64,000 nucleotides of DNA from Thalassobacillus devorans MSP14. GTDB taxonomy: Bacteria > Bacillota > Bacilli > Bacillales > Halobacillaceae. Made by a program: the position numbers and the translations under genes. A model generated the notes under the pieces. It searched no databases. It saw only the letters and a program-made list of their open reading frames with translations, and was not told where the DNA came from. The DNA is taken from contig NZ_KI543236.1 in the NCBI RefSeq assembly GCF_000496835.1, forward strand, positions 888,901-952,900. Direction: 5' to 3'. Positions within the stretch are counted from its first letter, which is position 1; every line of letters starts with the position of its first letter. Of this stretch, positions 54,831 through 63,098 are shown in pieces.

Positions 54831-55286
54831 ATGCTTTTGTTACCTGCGATCAGCACCTTTTTTATTGCTCTCAGCGGAACACTAGTAGCAATCGGCTGGG
54901 TGTTGATTGTAAAAGGGCATCCCCAGCGTCACAGACAAGTGATGCTGGCTGCGGCAATCAGTGCGCTTTTATTTTTTATCATTTATTTGACCAGAACCAT
55001 CCTGGTAGGGAATACCAGCTTTGGAGGACCTGAAAACGTAGAACAATACTATACCATTTATATGATTTTTCACATAATCCTCGCTACTACAGGAGCGATA
55101 TTCGGTATAGTTACATTAAGGCTCGCTCTGAAACGTAAAATCGCTAAACACCGGAAGATAGGACCGATCACAAGCGTTATTTGGTTTTTTTCAGCTGTCA
55201 CTGGGGTCATCGTTTATTTCCTTTTATACATCATCTATGAACCTGGTGAAACGACAAACGTTTTCCGAGCTATTTTCGGTTTCTAA
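54831..55286 (+). CDS. DUF420 membrane protein
   Basis: 151 residues with four membrane helices. The pattern LPAISTFFIALSGTLVAIGW, HPQRHRQVMLAAAISALLF and FHIILATTGAIFG matches the DUF420 (YozB) family, with conserved His residues at helix ends. Members commonly sit next to heme-copper oxidase genes, which fits here, but the role is not established. Confidence 0.82.
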   Translation: MLLLPAISTFFIALSGTLVAIGWVLIVKGHPQRHRQVMLAAAISALLFFIIYLTRTILVGNTSFGGPENVEQYYTIYMIFHIILATTGAIFGIVTLRLALKRKIAKHRKIGPITSVIWFFSAVTGVIVYFLLYIIYEPGETTNVFRAIFGF

Positions 55287-55362
55287 ATAAGGGGTCGCAT
55301 GAAGTCATCACCGATTTCATGCGATTTTTTTCTAACCGGGGAACGAGGAGTGGAGGGATTTG

Positions 55363-55872
55363 ATGAACATTGAAACGGAACGATTACATATTCGGGCATT
55401 TACCATTGAAGATGCTCAGCTGCTGATAAAAAATAAACGTAAGTTTTTTCTGGAAAAAGACGTCCGTTATAATGAAGATTGGCCGAGTGATGGTCTCCTG
55501 GCCTGGCTTCCTTTATATACAGAGTCTCTTGCCGAGGATTGTCAGGAACCGGGTTTCGGCCCCTGGTATATCACGATGCGGTTCAGCCCTGTGTTAATAG
55601 GAGATGTGGGCTTTAACCCAGTATCCAACCATGAAGGACAAAGGGAAATAAGTTATTCGGTCGTAGCGGCGGAACAGGGGAAAGGGTATGCACAGGAAGC
55701 CGTAAGCGCACTTACAGCCTGGGCATTCAACCAGCATATCTCTTTGATTACAGCTCAGTGTGACCGGTATAACACCCCGTCCCTCCGAGTGTTGAAAAAA
55801 TGCGGATTCAGGCTCCATGGAAAAGAGGGGGATATTTTATTGTTCAAGAAAGAGAGGAACCGACATGAGTGA
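55363..55872 (+). CDS. GNAT-family N-acetyltransferase (RimJ/RimL-like)
   Basis: 169 residues. The acetyl-CoA binding motif A is EQGKGYAQEAVSALTAWAF (about residues 105-123) and the C-terminal VLKKCGFRLHG is typical of the RimJ-like branch. The substrate is not predictable. ATG 55363 has GGAGGG upstream; a TTG three bases earlier is also possible. Its stop overlaps the next acetyltransferase by 8 bp. Neither gene is part of the B. subtilis ctaG-ylbA order. Confidence 0.85.
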   Translation: MNIETERLHIRAFTIEDAQLLIKNKRKFFLEKDVRYNEDWPSDGLLAWLPLYTESLAEDCQEPGFGPWYITMRFSPVLIGDVGFNPVSNHEGQREISYSVVAAEQGKGYAQEAVSALTAWAFNQHISLITAQCDRYNTPSLRVLKKCGFRLHGKEGDILLFKKERNRHE

Positions 55873-57031
55873 TGTAAAAAAAGTTTCTGCCAGTGAATAT
55901 GATACGTGTTTGCAATTAGGTGAAAATGCTTTTAATTATAAGCTGACCGAAGAGCAAATCAAAGATAGAAAATGGCAAATGGATAAACAGGATATATTTA
56001 CGGTACAGGAAGGTGATCGACTGGCGGCAAAACTACACCTTCTTCCATTACAAATATTCCTGAATGAAAAGAAAATTGATATAGGAGGGATAGCTGGGGT
56101 AGCGACCTGGCCAGAGCATCGCAGAAAAGGCTATGTCGGAAAATTGATGAAAAAAGCATTGAATGTCATGCGGGAGCAGGGTTATGCTTTATCGTTACTT
56201 CATCCGTTCTCCATACCATTTTATCGTAACTATGGATATGAGCTGACGCAGTACGCCTATACGTATCAGGGGCGCATTTCCAATTTGATCGTCAGCCAGC
56301 CTTCTTGCGAAGGAAAGCTGGTTCGTTTGAAAAAAGAGGAGGCGTCAAGCCTGTTGAACGATGTTTATGAAAAGGCAGCTTCCGCTTATACATTGATGCT
56401 GGTCCGAGAACCATGGTGGTGGGAGCGGCGCGTGCTTTCCGATGACACTCAAATCATCGCGTATGAAGCACAAGGCCAAATTGAGGGGTATATCCTGGCT
56501 GAAATGAAAAAAGACCGTTTGGTCATTGAGGAATTCATTTATCATACCCATTCTGCATTTCAAGCCTTACTTCAATGGATGAAAAATCATGATTCCATGA
56601 CTGAACAAGTGGAAATTTCCATGCTGCCTGGCGATTTAGATGCCTTCCATTTTGCGAACCCACGTTTTAAAGAAATAAAACAGCCCTATTTCATGGCCAG
56701 AATCGTGGACATTGAGAATTTCTTCAGTCTCTATCCCTTTTCTGCTCCCTTAGCTGATACTCCCTTGAACCTAAAGATAGTCGATAAATATGCGCCATGG
56801 AATGATGGGGTATGGCAATGTATCCCGAATAAAGAAGGTATGGTGGTTGAGCAGACAAGCGATGAGGCAGATCTAGAAACCGATGTAAAGACACTGGCAG
56901 CTCTGCTTTTAGGCAGCCTGACGGTAGATAAAGCTGTCTTTATGGAAAAATTAACGGGAGATCCAGACAATCTTGAGCGCTTATCCGGATGGATACCGAA
57001 TAATCAACCGGCATTTCTCGACTTTTTCTAG
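55865..57031 (+). CDS. Eis-like GNAT acetyltransferase
   Basis: 388 residues. The N-terminal GNAT domain (1-150) has GIAGVATWPEHRRKGYVGKLM as motif A. A second acetyltransferase-like domain (about 155-285) and a C-terminal SCP2-like domain (about 290-388, ending FLDFF) give the Eis/YfiS layout. Such enzymes acetylate amines, including aminoglycosides, but the substrate here is unknown. Translationally coupled to the gene upstream. A longer frame from 55817 has no ribosome site. Confidence 0.83.
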   Translation: MSDVKKVSASEYDTCLQLGENAFNYKLTEEQIKDRKWQMDKQDIFTVQEGDRLAAKLHLLPLQIFLNEKKIDIGGIAGVATWPEHRRKGYVGKLMKKALNVMREQGYALSLLHPFSIPFYRNYGYELTQYAYTYQGRISNLIVSQPSCEGKLVRLKKEEASSLLNDVYEKAASAYTLMLVREPWWWERRVLSDDTQIIAYEAQGQIEGYILAEMKKDRLVIEEFIYHTHSAFQALLQWMKNHDSMTEQVEISMLPGDLDAFHFANPRFKEIKQPYFMARIVDIENFFSLYPFSAPLADTPLNLKIVDKYAPWNDGVWQCIPNKEGMVVEQTSDEADLETDVKTLAALLLGSLTVDKAVFMEKLTGDPDNLERLSGWIPNNQPAFLDFF

Positions 57032-57065
57032 AGACCCGTTTTGCCAGCAAAGAAATGTGTAACTT

Positions 57066-57101
57066 AAAAACGTTCAGGTTTCCTGCCTGGCCGTTTTTTT
57101 T
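57066..57101 (+). terminator. Terminator of the acetyltransferase pair
   Basis: AAAAACG..CAGG pairs with CCTGG..CGTTTTT, then T-run. Confidence 0.8.
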
Positions 57102-57129
57102 ATGAAATGTCTAGCTCTGGTTAGAGTTT

Positions 57130-57300
57130 TATTCAATTATATGGCCGAAAAGTCGAAGACTTGATTTTGAGATATTTGTGGAGCTTAGGGGCGTTTGGGA
57201 AGGATTCGCTTTCCAGCTCCATCCCATCCTTTCATGGTAACGGACCCACTATCTCACTATCTCGAAACTGAGTCTTCAGCAATTGGGAGCTTAATTGTAA
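57130..57300 (+). repeat. Deleted copy R4 of the X/Y palindromic element
   Basis: 171 bp with both ends kept. The X end is TATTCAA...ATGGCCGAAAAG then TCGAAGACTTGATTTTGAGAT. The Y end is ATCTCGAAACTGAGTCTTC then AGCAATTGGGAGCTTAATTGTAA. Only the outer GGGAAGGATTCGCTTTCC part of a module remains between them, plus a GGTAACGG subterminal motif. Confidence 0.8.
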
Positions 57301-57319
57301 GGTCCACAATGAGATTTTA

Positions 57320-57365
57320 AAAAAGCGTTCTGTATGGAAATTAATTTCCATACAGAACGCTTTTT
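57320..57365. repeat. Perfect 46-bp palindrome
   Basis: The 23-bp arm AAAAAGCGTTCTGTATGGAA continues with ATT and is followed by its exact reverse complement with no spacer. It can act as a bidirectional terminator, as A and T runs are at both ends. It lies between R4 and R5. Confidence 0.85.
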
Positions 57366-57407
57366 GTTGTAGAAATCTAAGGAAATCACTCTTTTTTCGT
57401 TTACCCT

Positions 57408-57558
57408 CTGTTGATTCCACGATGAGCGTTCGGTGGTGACGCCTGCGGGAACAGCGCGAGCCGAAGCTCCACTTGGTCAAGTGATCTTCTTGACCAAGTT
57501 AGCTGAGGCCGTGCCCGCGGCAAGCATCCACCGACAAGCGATTCGTGAGAATCAACAG
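57408..57558. repeat. TIR-bounded GC-rich palindromic repeat (R5)
   Basis: CTGTTGATTC at the left end and GAATCAACAG at the right end are exact inverted ends. Inside, GGTGG pairs with CCACC, GCCTGCGGG with CCCGCGGC, and an apical ACTTGGTCAAG / CTTGACCAAGT stem is perfect. It has different ends from R1-R4 but a similar internal style. The whole 57032-57633 gap has no gene. Confidence 0.72.
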
Positions 57559-57633
57559 CAAACGTTGCCAGCCCCTTTAGGTTATAAAGGACTTTTTCAA
57601 TGGCCTCGGATATACCTCTGAGCTTTTTTCCTC

Positions 57634-58692
57634 TTAAATTTTATAGTTCCATCGTATGATTCCTGCTTCTTTAGCAGAGTTGAAAGCAATTAGAATCAAT
57701 GGTCCTAAAATAAAACCCATGATGCCCATCAATTGTAATCCAAGGAACATAGCAATCAATGTCGCCAGCGGAGAAAGTCCGATATGCCGCCCCATCACTT
57801 TCGGTTCTACAGTACGGCGGATAGCAAGAAGAAGAACGGCTAAAATTGCTAACTTTGTTCCTGTTACGATATCACCCGCCAGGTACATGTATAACGACCA
57901 GGGGGCTAATATGACGATTGAGCCGATAATCGGTATGAAGTCGATGGCCCAAATAATCAGAGACATGATCACTGCCACTTCCGGTGATATGAACAGCAAA
58001 CCGATAAGGGTGACAATGAAAATAATGATACTGACCAGAAATTGCGCTTTTAAAAATCCGAATACCACATAAGACAATCGACCATTCATAAACTTGACCT
58101 TTTCGGAAGTTTCCTCTGTCATATGATCGTATGCTTTCTCTTTCAATCGTGGCATTTCCAGCATGAACAGGAAAAGTGCGATCAGGTATACTAAAAAGCT
58201 GACCAGGTATTCAGGGATTTTCGCAAATACTTTGGTAATATTTTCAATCGTTAAATTATTGGTGATCGTTTCACTCAGATTCTTTACATTGCTTTGCATC
58301 CCTGCTGTAATCTCAGTAACAAATTCATCGGGAAGATCCTGTGCATAACGGTCGATACTTTCTTCCCAATCCTGTACCATCAGGTTTATTTGTTTCACAT
58401 AAGCAGGCGCATTTTCCGTCAAATGAGCTACTTGTGTAATGGTTTTTGTCACAACAAAGGTACCCAGGATACTGATGAGAAGCAGGAAAAGCAAAAAAGT
58501 TATGATGACGGAGAGTTTTCTCTTCATTCGAAATCGAAACTGCATCATACGAACTGCAGGGTTAAGAAACAATGCAGTAACGAACGCTGCAATCAAAGGA
58601 ACGGAAACGGGCAGCAGAAAATAGGCCGCAATAATAAATAGTACAGATATAATGATCAGAATCCATTGTCGTTTTGTAAGGTAGCGGAACAA
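57634..58692 (-). CDS. AI-2E transporter-family membrane protein
   Basis: 352 residues from a TTG start at 58692, with an AAAGGAG 13 nt upstream. In-frame codons extend the reading frame to 58749 but lack a site, so the start is uncertain. It has seven to eight membrane helices in the AI-2E/YdiK arrangement, with the central region FVVTKTITQVAHLTENAP and the C-terminal GRHIGLSPLATLIAMFLGLQLMGIMGFILGPL. Family members export varied substrates, some acting as Na+/H+ antiporters, and none can be assigned here. Confidence 0.85.
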   Translation of the reverse strand: MFRYLTKRQWILIIISVLFIIAAYFLLPVSVPLIAAFVTALFLNPAVRMMQFRFRMKRKLSVIITFLLFLLLISILGTFVVTKTITQVAHLTENAPAYVKQINLMVQDWEESIDRYAQDLPDEFVTEITAGMQSNVKNLSETITNNLTIENITKVFAKIPEYLVSFLVYLIALFLFMLEMPRLKEKAYDHMTEETSEKVKFMNGRLSYVVFGFLKAQFLVSIIIFIVTLIGLLFISPEVAVIMSLIIWAIDFIPIIGSIVILAPWSLYMYLAGDIVTGTKLAILAVLLLAIRRTVEPKVMGRHIGLSPLATLIAMFLGLQLMGIMGFILGPLILIAFNSAKEAGIIRWNYKI

Positions 58693-58785
58693 TTTGGTTA
58701 TGTATCTCCTTTCATAATAACACCTATATTTCAAAATATAGCAAAACACAGACCTTTTGAACAGTCATACAGGTTAGCATGTAAT

Positions 58786-58816
58786 AAAAAACCGCAACCT
58801 AGCAACTAGGATGCGG
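58786..58816 (-). terminator. Terminator of ylbA
   Basis: On the minus strand CCGCATCCTAG / CTAGGTTGCGG with loop TTG and six Ts. Confidence 0.87.
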
Positions 58817-58828
58817 CAGTGCAGAGGT

Positions 58829-59200
58829 TCAGACTGCTTCTTGATGCTTTTTGATGTCTTCTGCAGCTTTAGTGACTAATTTATTGGCACGATCAACCAG
58901 ATCCTGGGAGAAACCTTCCTGTTCGCCATATTCAACACCATGGGGGTAATAATGACGTCCAAGAAGCGGGGCAAGCATTTTGAAAACACCCGTTCCAGAA
59001 TCAACCTCCCCCTCGATTGCGTATCCTTGGATACGTACATAGTAAGTAATGTTCTTTTCCGGTGAGCCGATTTTGTAATCGTAAGTAACCCGCTCGTAAT
59101 CCCATTGACCTCCGCGGATGAACCCCGCTTTATTCAATATATGATGGAGCGGTTTCTGTTTGATGACTAACCCTTCAATCCCTGTAGCTTCCAGTTTCAT
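58829..59200 (-). CDS. ylbA: YugN-like family protein (YlbA)
   Basis: 123 residues, soluble. The sequence GQWDYERVTYDYKIG, YYVRIQGYAIEGEVD and GRHYYPHGVEYGE matches the YugN-like family, to which B. subtilis YlbA belongs. Its function is unknown. The start at 59200 has GAGGTG 6 nt upstream; the frame can extend to 59242 without support. Confidence 0.85.
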   Translation of the reverse strand: MKLEATGIEGLVIKQKPLHHILNKAGFIRGGQWDYERVTYDYKIGSPEKNITYYVRIQGYAIEGEVDSGTGVFKMLAPLLGRHYYPHGVEYGEQEGFSQDLVDRANKLVTKAAEDIKKHQEAV

Positions 59201-59377
59201 TTCAAACACCTCGCAAAAATTGTATGTAGTTAAGCTTATCATAGTATGAAATCAAGCATGTTGCAATTCATTATACTATAAATCCTTTACTGTTGCATGC
59301 AAACTTTTTCCCTTTTTGGATAAACTACCTGATGTATGGACAGGTTCTACTGTCTTTTTAAGCAAAAAGGAGGGTAT

Positions 59378-59812
59378 ATGATAATGAAAACAGTACGTGA
59401 GGTCATGACTGGAGAAGTTTCTGCTTGTACAACAGATGATCATTTATTCGATGCCGCCACCATGATGAAAGAAAAAAACGTAGGTGCTGTGCCGGTATGC
59501 GGAAGCAACCAGGAACTGCTTGGGATGGTGACAGACCGTGATTTAGTAATCCGCGGTTACGCGAATAAAAAGCCTGGTTCTACTCCGATTCAGGAGGTAA
59601 TGAGTGACAAGCTCTATCACGTGACACCAGATGCAACATTGCAGGAAGCGAGTAATGTAATGGCTGAACACCAGGTACGCCGCCTTCCGGTCGTGGAACA
59701 AGGCAAGCTTATCGGTATGCTTTCCCTTGGAGATCTATCGGTAGACGATATGTCTGATGAAGCAGCCGGAAGAGCGCTGGGAGAAATATCTGAACGTCCG
59801 GAATTGCACTAG
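59378..59812 (+). CDS. ylbB: CBS-domain protein YlbB
   Basis: 144 residues made of two CBS domains (about 10-65 and 75-130): VREVMTGEVSACTTDDHLFDAA, GMVTDRDLVIRG and VMSDKLYHVTPDATLQEA with LIGMLSLGDLSV. It probably senses adenine nucleotides, but no effector domain is attached. AAAGGAGGG precedes both ATG 59378 and ATG 59384, and either may be used. The position between ylbA and ylbC is conserved. Confidence 0.9.
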   Translation: MIMKTVREVMTGEVSACTTDDHLFDAATMMKEKNVGAVPVCGSNQELLGMVTDRDLVIRGYANKKPGSTPIQEVMSDKLYHVTPDATLQEASNVMAEHQVRRLPVVEQGKLIGMLSLGDLSVDDMSDEAAGRALGEISERPELH

Positions 59813-59817
59813 TCCTG

Positions 59818-59851
59818 AAAAAACGGTTCTGCTATGGCAGGATCGTTTTTC
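59818..59851 (+). terminator. Terminator of ylbB
   Basis: AAAAACGGTTCTGC pairs with GCAGGATCGTTTTT (two G-U), then CTTTTC. Confidence 0.8.
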
Positions 59852-59965
59852 TTTTCTTATTGTTCTGTAGCCACAGTCATAAATAGTTGCAGTATAGACT
59901 ATACTGATGATAAAAATAAAGTAGTATCGAGGAAACATCGTGATATTAAATAAGGGAGAGAAGAC

Positions 59966-61048
59966 ATGAACTTCATACGCTTCATCATATTGATAATGTT
60001 GGCAGCTGGTACCTACTTGCTGGTAACAGGAAATTTCGCTGACGACACTATAGAGGAAGGCCTGAAAAAAGGTAAGGATGCAGCGGGGAAATTAGCAGAA
60101 ATGCTTGATCAGGAAGAGGAAGACTCTTTTCCTGATGATACTGTTCAAAAGGAAAGCTTATCATTAGAAGGCGATATGTATAAATGGATTGGCAAGGATA
60201 AACAATCACTCCTGGATACATACGGGCAACCACAGCGTAAAGACCCCAGTGCCTATGGTTATACATGGTGGGTGTATAATAATGATCCGGAAAAATACCT
60301 TCAATTTGGAGTAGAAGACGGAAAAATATCCACCTGGTTTTTAACCGGAGCTGAGGCTGCAGCTGATCCCCTTACCATTGGGGATGATTATCAAACGGTT
60401 AAGTCACAGCATGATTTTAAGAAAAAGGTTACCTATAAAAAGGGCATTGAGCACTATACCTTTATTTTATCAAAGGACGACCTCACATCGAGACCTTTAG
60501 TACAATTGAGTGACAGCGTATTTGCCCAGTTGTATTTTGATACATTTACAAATCAGCTTTCTTCCATCCGGGTGATGAATTATGAAGTTCTGTTAAAACA
60601 GCAGCCTTACCAGGTTTCTTATCGTGGAAAGCTGCCGAAGTCTCCCGTTATCGAAAAGGAATGGAAAGCGATCGAAGCGGCGAGGGAGAAACAAATATTT
60701 GATATTACAAACCGATACAGAAGCCGCTTCGGTAAAGAGCGGCTGGAATGGTACCAGCCGGTTGCTGAAGTAGCTTTTAAGCATAGCAAAGATATGCAGG
60801 AAAACAATTATTTTTCCCATTATACCCCGGAAGGCATCGGGCTGCCAGAACGCCTGAAAGCAGATGGGGTCACTTACTCCAGCGCAGGTGAAAATATAGC
60901 TGCCCAATATCCGGATGCTGCTGCAGCCATGGAGGGATGGCTTAACAGTAAAGGCCACAGGGAAGCATTGCTGCATAATCGCTATTCTCACCTCGGTGTA
61001 GGGGTTTATAGGGATTATTATACGCAGAATTTTCTAGTCCCGAGGTGA
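59966..61048 (+). CDS. ylbC: CAP/SCP-domain protein YlbC
   Basis: 360 residues. The N-terminal hydrophobic anchor (residues 4-22, FIRFIILIMLAAGTYLLVTG) is followed by a CAP-associated domain (about 70-210) and a C-terminal CAP/SCP1 domain (about 235-355) with HSKDMQENNYFSHYTPEG and SAGENIAAQYPDA. It is probably anchored outside the membrane. RBS AAGGGAG. It matches B. subtilis YlbC in order and size. Confidence 0.9.
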   Translation: MNFIRFIILIMLAAGTYLLVTGNFADDTIEEGLKKGKDAAGKLAEMLDQEEEDSFPDDTVQKESLSLEGDMYKWIGKDKQSLLDTYGQPQRKDPSAYGYTWWVYNNDPEKYLQFGVEDGKISTWFLTGAEAAADPLTIGDDYQTVKSQHDFKKKVTYKKGIEHYTFILSKDDLTSRPLVQLSDSVFAQLYFDTFTNQLSSIRVMNYEVLLKQQPYQVSYRGKLPKSPVIEKEWKAIEAAREKQIFDITNRYRSRFGKERLEWYQPVAEVAFKHSKDMQENNYFSHYTPEGIGLPERLKADGVTYSSAGENIAAQYPDAAAAMEGWLNSKGHREALLHNRYSHLGVGVYRDYYTQNFLVPR

Positions 61049-61402
61049 AGGATCCAGAATATTAGAAAAATGAAAAACTGAGTGATTCCATTCACCGGAG
61101 AGGCGGGTATACTGCCCAGTCCTGAACTTCGCTTGCTCATGATCCGGGCAGGCGGGTTCTTTTTTTATTGCTTTTATTCTTCCTCTGTTACTGTCCACCC
61201 AGAGTTCAATAACGGACAGGTAGAGGTCCTGATAGTATTTTTCCTGATAGGATGCTGTTCGGACTACCGTTCCTTCCAGCACCGCAGCTTCATTCGTCTT
61301 ACCTATATCAAGCCATTCCTGATAATAGCTTTCCCGTTCTTTCTTTGTGCGACGGTAAAAATAGAAAATCAGGATAGGGATGACAATCGAGGCGATAAAC
61401 AT
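61034..61402 (-). CDS. Small membrane-anchored hypothetical protein between ylbC and ylbD
   Basis: 122 residues. The N-terminus MFIASIVIPILIFYFYRRTKK is a signal anchor. The rest is a soluble extracytoplasmic or cytosolic domain with a conserved-looking GTVVRTASYQEKYYQDLYLSVIELWV. AAGGAGG lies 6 nt before the ATG, so it is very likely expressed. Its 3' end overlaps the last 15 bases of ylbC. It is not part of the B. subtilis order, and no family is recognised. Confidence 0.7.
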   Translation of the reverse strand: MFIASIVIPILIFYFYRRTKKERESYYQEWLDIGKTNEAAVLEGTVVRTASYQEKYYQDLYLSVIELWVDSNRGRIKAIKKEPACPDHEQAKFRTGQYTRLSGEWNHSVFHFSNILDPSPRD

Positions 61403-61487
61403 GGGATTCCTCCTTGCCTGCGTAACAAAACCGATTCCATGGCATAGGCTATTACCAGGTAATATTTGAAATAAAGGGGTGCAGCAT

Positions 61488-61880
61488 ATGGATAGAAACA
61501 AGCTTCATCCAAGTGTTGAACAGTTCCGTGAGTTCGTAAATACCCATCCGAAATTGAAAAGCGAGTTACGTAATGACAGAAAGAAACTCCAGGAGTATTA
61601 TGAAAAATGGCTTTTATTAGGGGAAGATGATCCATTTTTTGATGAATATCGATCAACTCACGATTCAGGTGAAACAAAAAATAAAAGTACGGATAAAAAA
61701 GAATGGATGAACCAGTTTGTGCAAATGGTCGATCAGGTTAACTGGGATAATATCAATGGCCATATTCATCATTTGAACGGTGCACTGGGTAATCTGCAGA
61801 CACTTGTGAAGCAATTCCAGGAAATGAAAACCTCTTCCAAAGGCCATCATTCCAATCAATTTCCGTTTTTAAAGGACTGA
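61488..61880 (+). CDS. ylbD: YlbD spore coat-type protein
   Basis: 130 residues. The opening LHPSVEQFREFVNTHPKL and the Trp-rich YYEKWLLLGEDDPFFDEY match the YlbD family (B. subtilis 132 residues, annotated as coat protein). It is rich in charged residues, His and Gln. ATG 61488 has AAAGGGG 9 nt upstream; a GTG nine bases before it overlaps the site. ylbE follows 6 bp later. Confidence 0.87.
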   Translation: MDRNKLHPSVEQFREFVNTHPKLKSELRNDRKKLQEYYEKWLLLGEDDPFFDEYRSTHDSGETKNKSTDKKEWMNQFVQMVDQVNWDNINGHIHHLNGALGNLQTLVKQFQEMKTSSKGHHSNQFPFLKD

Positions 61881-61886
61881 GAAACC

Positions 61887-62123
61887 ATGCAACCTGAAAA
61901 TTATCGCTTTTTACAAGCTGATGAGGAACGCCTTGCTTTCATCCGCCTTAACCCGGAATGGTATCGGAAACTTGCCCGGGATCCCGGGAAGCAAGTACAA
62001 TTCGATAAAGAAATGAAACGTTTCTTTGGGAAGACCCCGATCCAACGTGTGGAAAAGGTCGGAAACCAGCTGCAAATGATAAATATGCTGATTCAGATGG
62101 CAAAGGCGATGAAAGAAGAATAA
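61887..62123 (+). CDS. ylbE: YlbE-family protein
   Basis: 78 residues, one fewer than B. subtilis YlbE. The core LNPEWYRKLARDPGKQVQFDKEMKRFFGKT matches the family. It is small, basic and of unknown function. It has a weak ribosome binding site and is probably translated by coupling to ylbD. Confidence 0.85.
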   Translation: MQPENYRFLQADEERLAFIRLNPEWYRKLARDPGKQVQFDKEMKRFFGKTPIQRVEKVGNQLQMINMLIQMAKAMKEE

Positions 62124-62180
62124 TTATCACGATTTCTTTATCTTTCCACTTTTGTTATGATAGAAGTGGAGGTGAAGCAA

Positions 62181-62618
62181 ATGCTGGCCACGATAGAAAT
62201 TGTCGATGTGTTGGATTCATCTGAACACATCGGGCAAATGATATTGCAGTCGGATGTCATGGATGCGTATCAAACTGCTAAAAAACAGTTGGAAGAAGAT
62301 GACGAAGCACAACGCCTGATCAGTGATTTCAAAAAGATCAAAGATCAATACGAAGATGTACAGCGGTTTGGCCGTTATCATCCTGACTATAACCGGATAA
62401 TGAAAGAGGTTCGTTCCGTTAAAAGAGAGATGGACATGAACGAAAAGGTTGCCGCCTTCAAATTAAGAGAGCGCGATCTTCAAAAACTCCTTGATGAAGT
62501 GAGTCAACATGTGGCCTTCAGTGTTTCAGAAAATATCAAAGTACCTCGTGATGGCATGGCCCTGACAGACAGCGGCTGTGGCTGTGGTACTGGCGGCGGC
62601 TGTGGCTGTGCTTCCTGA
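62181..62618 (+). CDS. ylbF: YlbF (RicF): Y-complex regulator of mRNA processing and sporulation
   Basis: 145 residues. The helical YlbF/YmcA domain (about 15-115: MILQSDVMDAYQTAKKQLEEDDEA, QYEDVQRFGRYHPDYNRIM) is followed by a Cys-rich C-terminus CGCGTGGGCGC with four cysteines. With YmcA and YaaT it forms an Fe-S complex that assists RNase Y and promotes Spo0A activation, and these cysteines are cluster ligand candidates. GTGGAGGTGA precedes ATG 62181; a frame from 62157 begins before it. Confidence 0.93.
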   Translation: MLATIEIVDVLDSSEHIGQMILQSDVMDAYQTAKKQLEEDDEAQRLISDFKKIKDQYEDVQRFGRYHPDYNRIMKEVRSVKREMDMNEKVAAFKLRERDLQKLLDEVSQHVAFSVSENIKVPRDGMALTDSGCGCGTGGGCGCAS

Positions 62619-62619
62619 T

Positions 62620-62949
62620 TCAAAAAGGATCTGTGAACCTGATACAGTCATCACATAGATTGCCGCAACAGAACATTTTACGCTGAGGGACCAAAAAACG
62701 GACCCTATACACATAGAGCGCCTGGCTTTTGCGAACGTAACTCATCGCAAGGGTCAGGCGTTTTCCTTTCATGGCAGATGCTGCCGCCCGTTTCAGGAGC
62801 TCTTCGATATCGGTGCGGGGTGTCTCTTTTAACGGCTTTATATATACAAACGGGAGACCGGTATAGGTCTTTACAGTAAACTTTTCAATGATCTCTGCCT
62901 GTTCCATAAATGCGATGAACTTTTCCCATGCGCGTTCATGATCCGTCAT
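62620..62949 (-). CDS. Hypothetical cysteine-tailed protein between ylbF and ylbG
   Basis: 109 residues, soluble, no signal peptide. The C-terminal MFCCGNLCDDCIRF contains four cysteines in a metal- or cluster-binding-like spacing (CCxxxCxxC). A strong AGAGGAGG precedes the ATG. It is antisense-oriented between two genes adjacent in B. subtilis and begins 1 bp after the Cys-rich end of ylbF. No family is recognised. Confidence 0.72.
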   Translation of the reverse strand: MTDHERAWEKFIAFMEQAEIIEKFTVKTYTGLPFVYIKPLKETPRTDIEELLKRAAASAMKGKRLTLAMSYVRKSQALYVYRVRFLVPQRKMFCCGNLCDDCIRFTDPF

Positions 62950-63098
62950 ACCGTTCCTCCTCTGGAAACCCTGCCTTTATACTATCCTAACTTTCTGTAC
63001 AGACATTTTCAATGAAGAGGAGAAGTATAGAACAATTGCCTGAAAATTATAATTCTGATACACTTGCTTTAAATGCCTATAAAAGCGAGGAACCAAAT

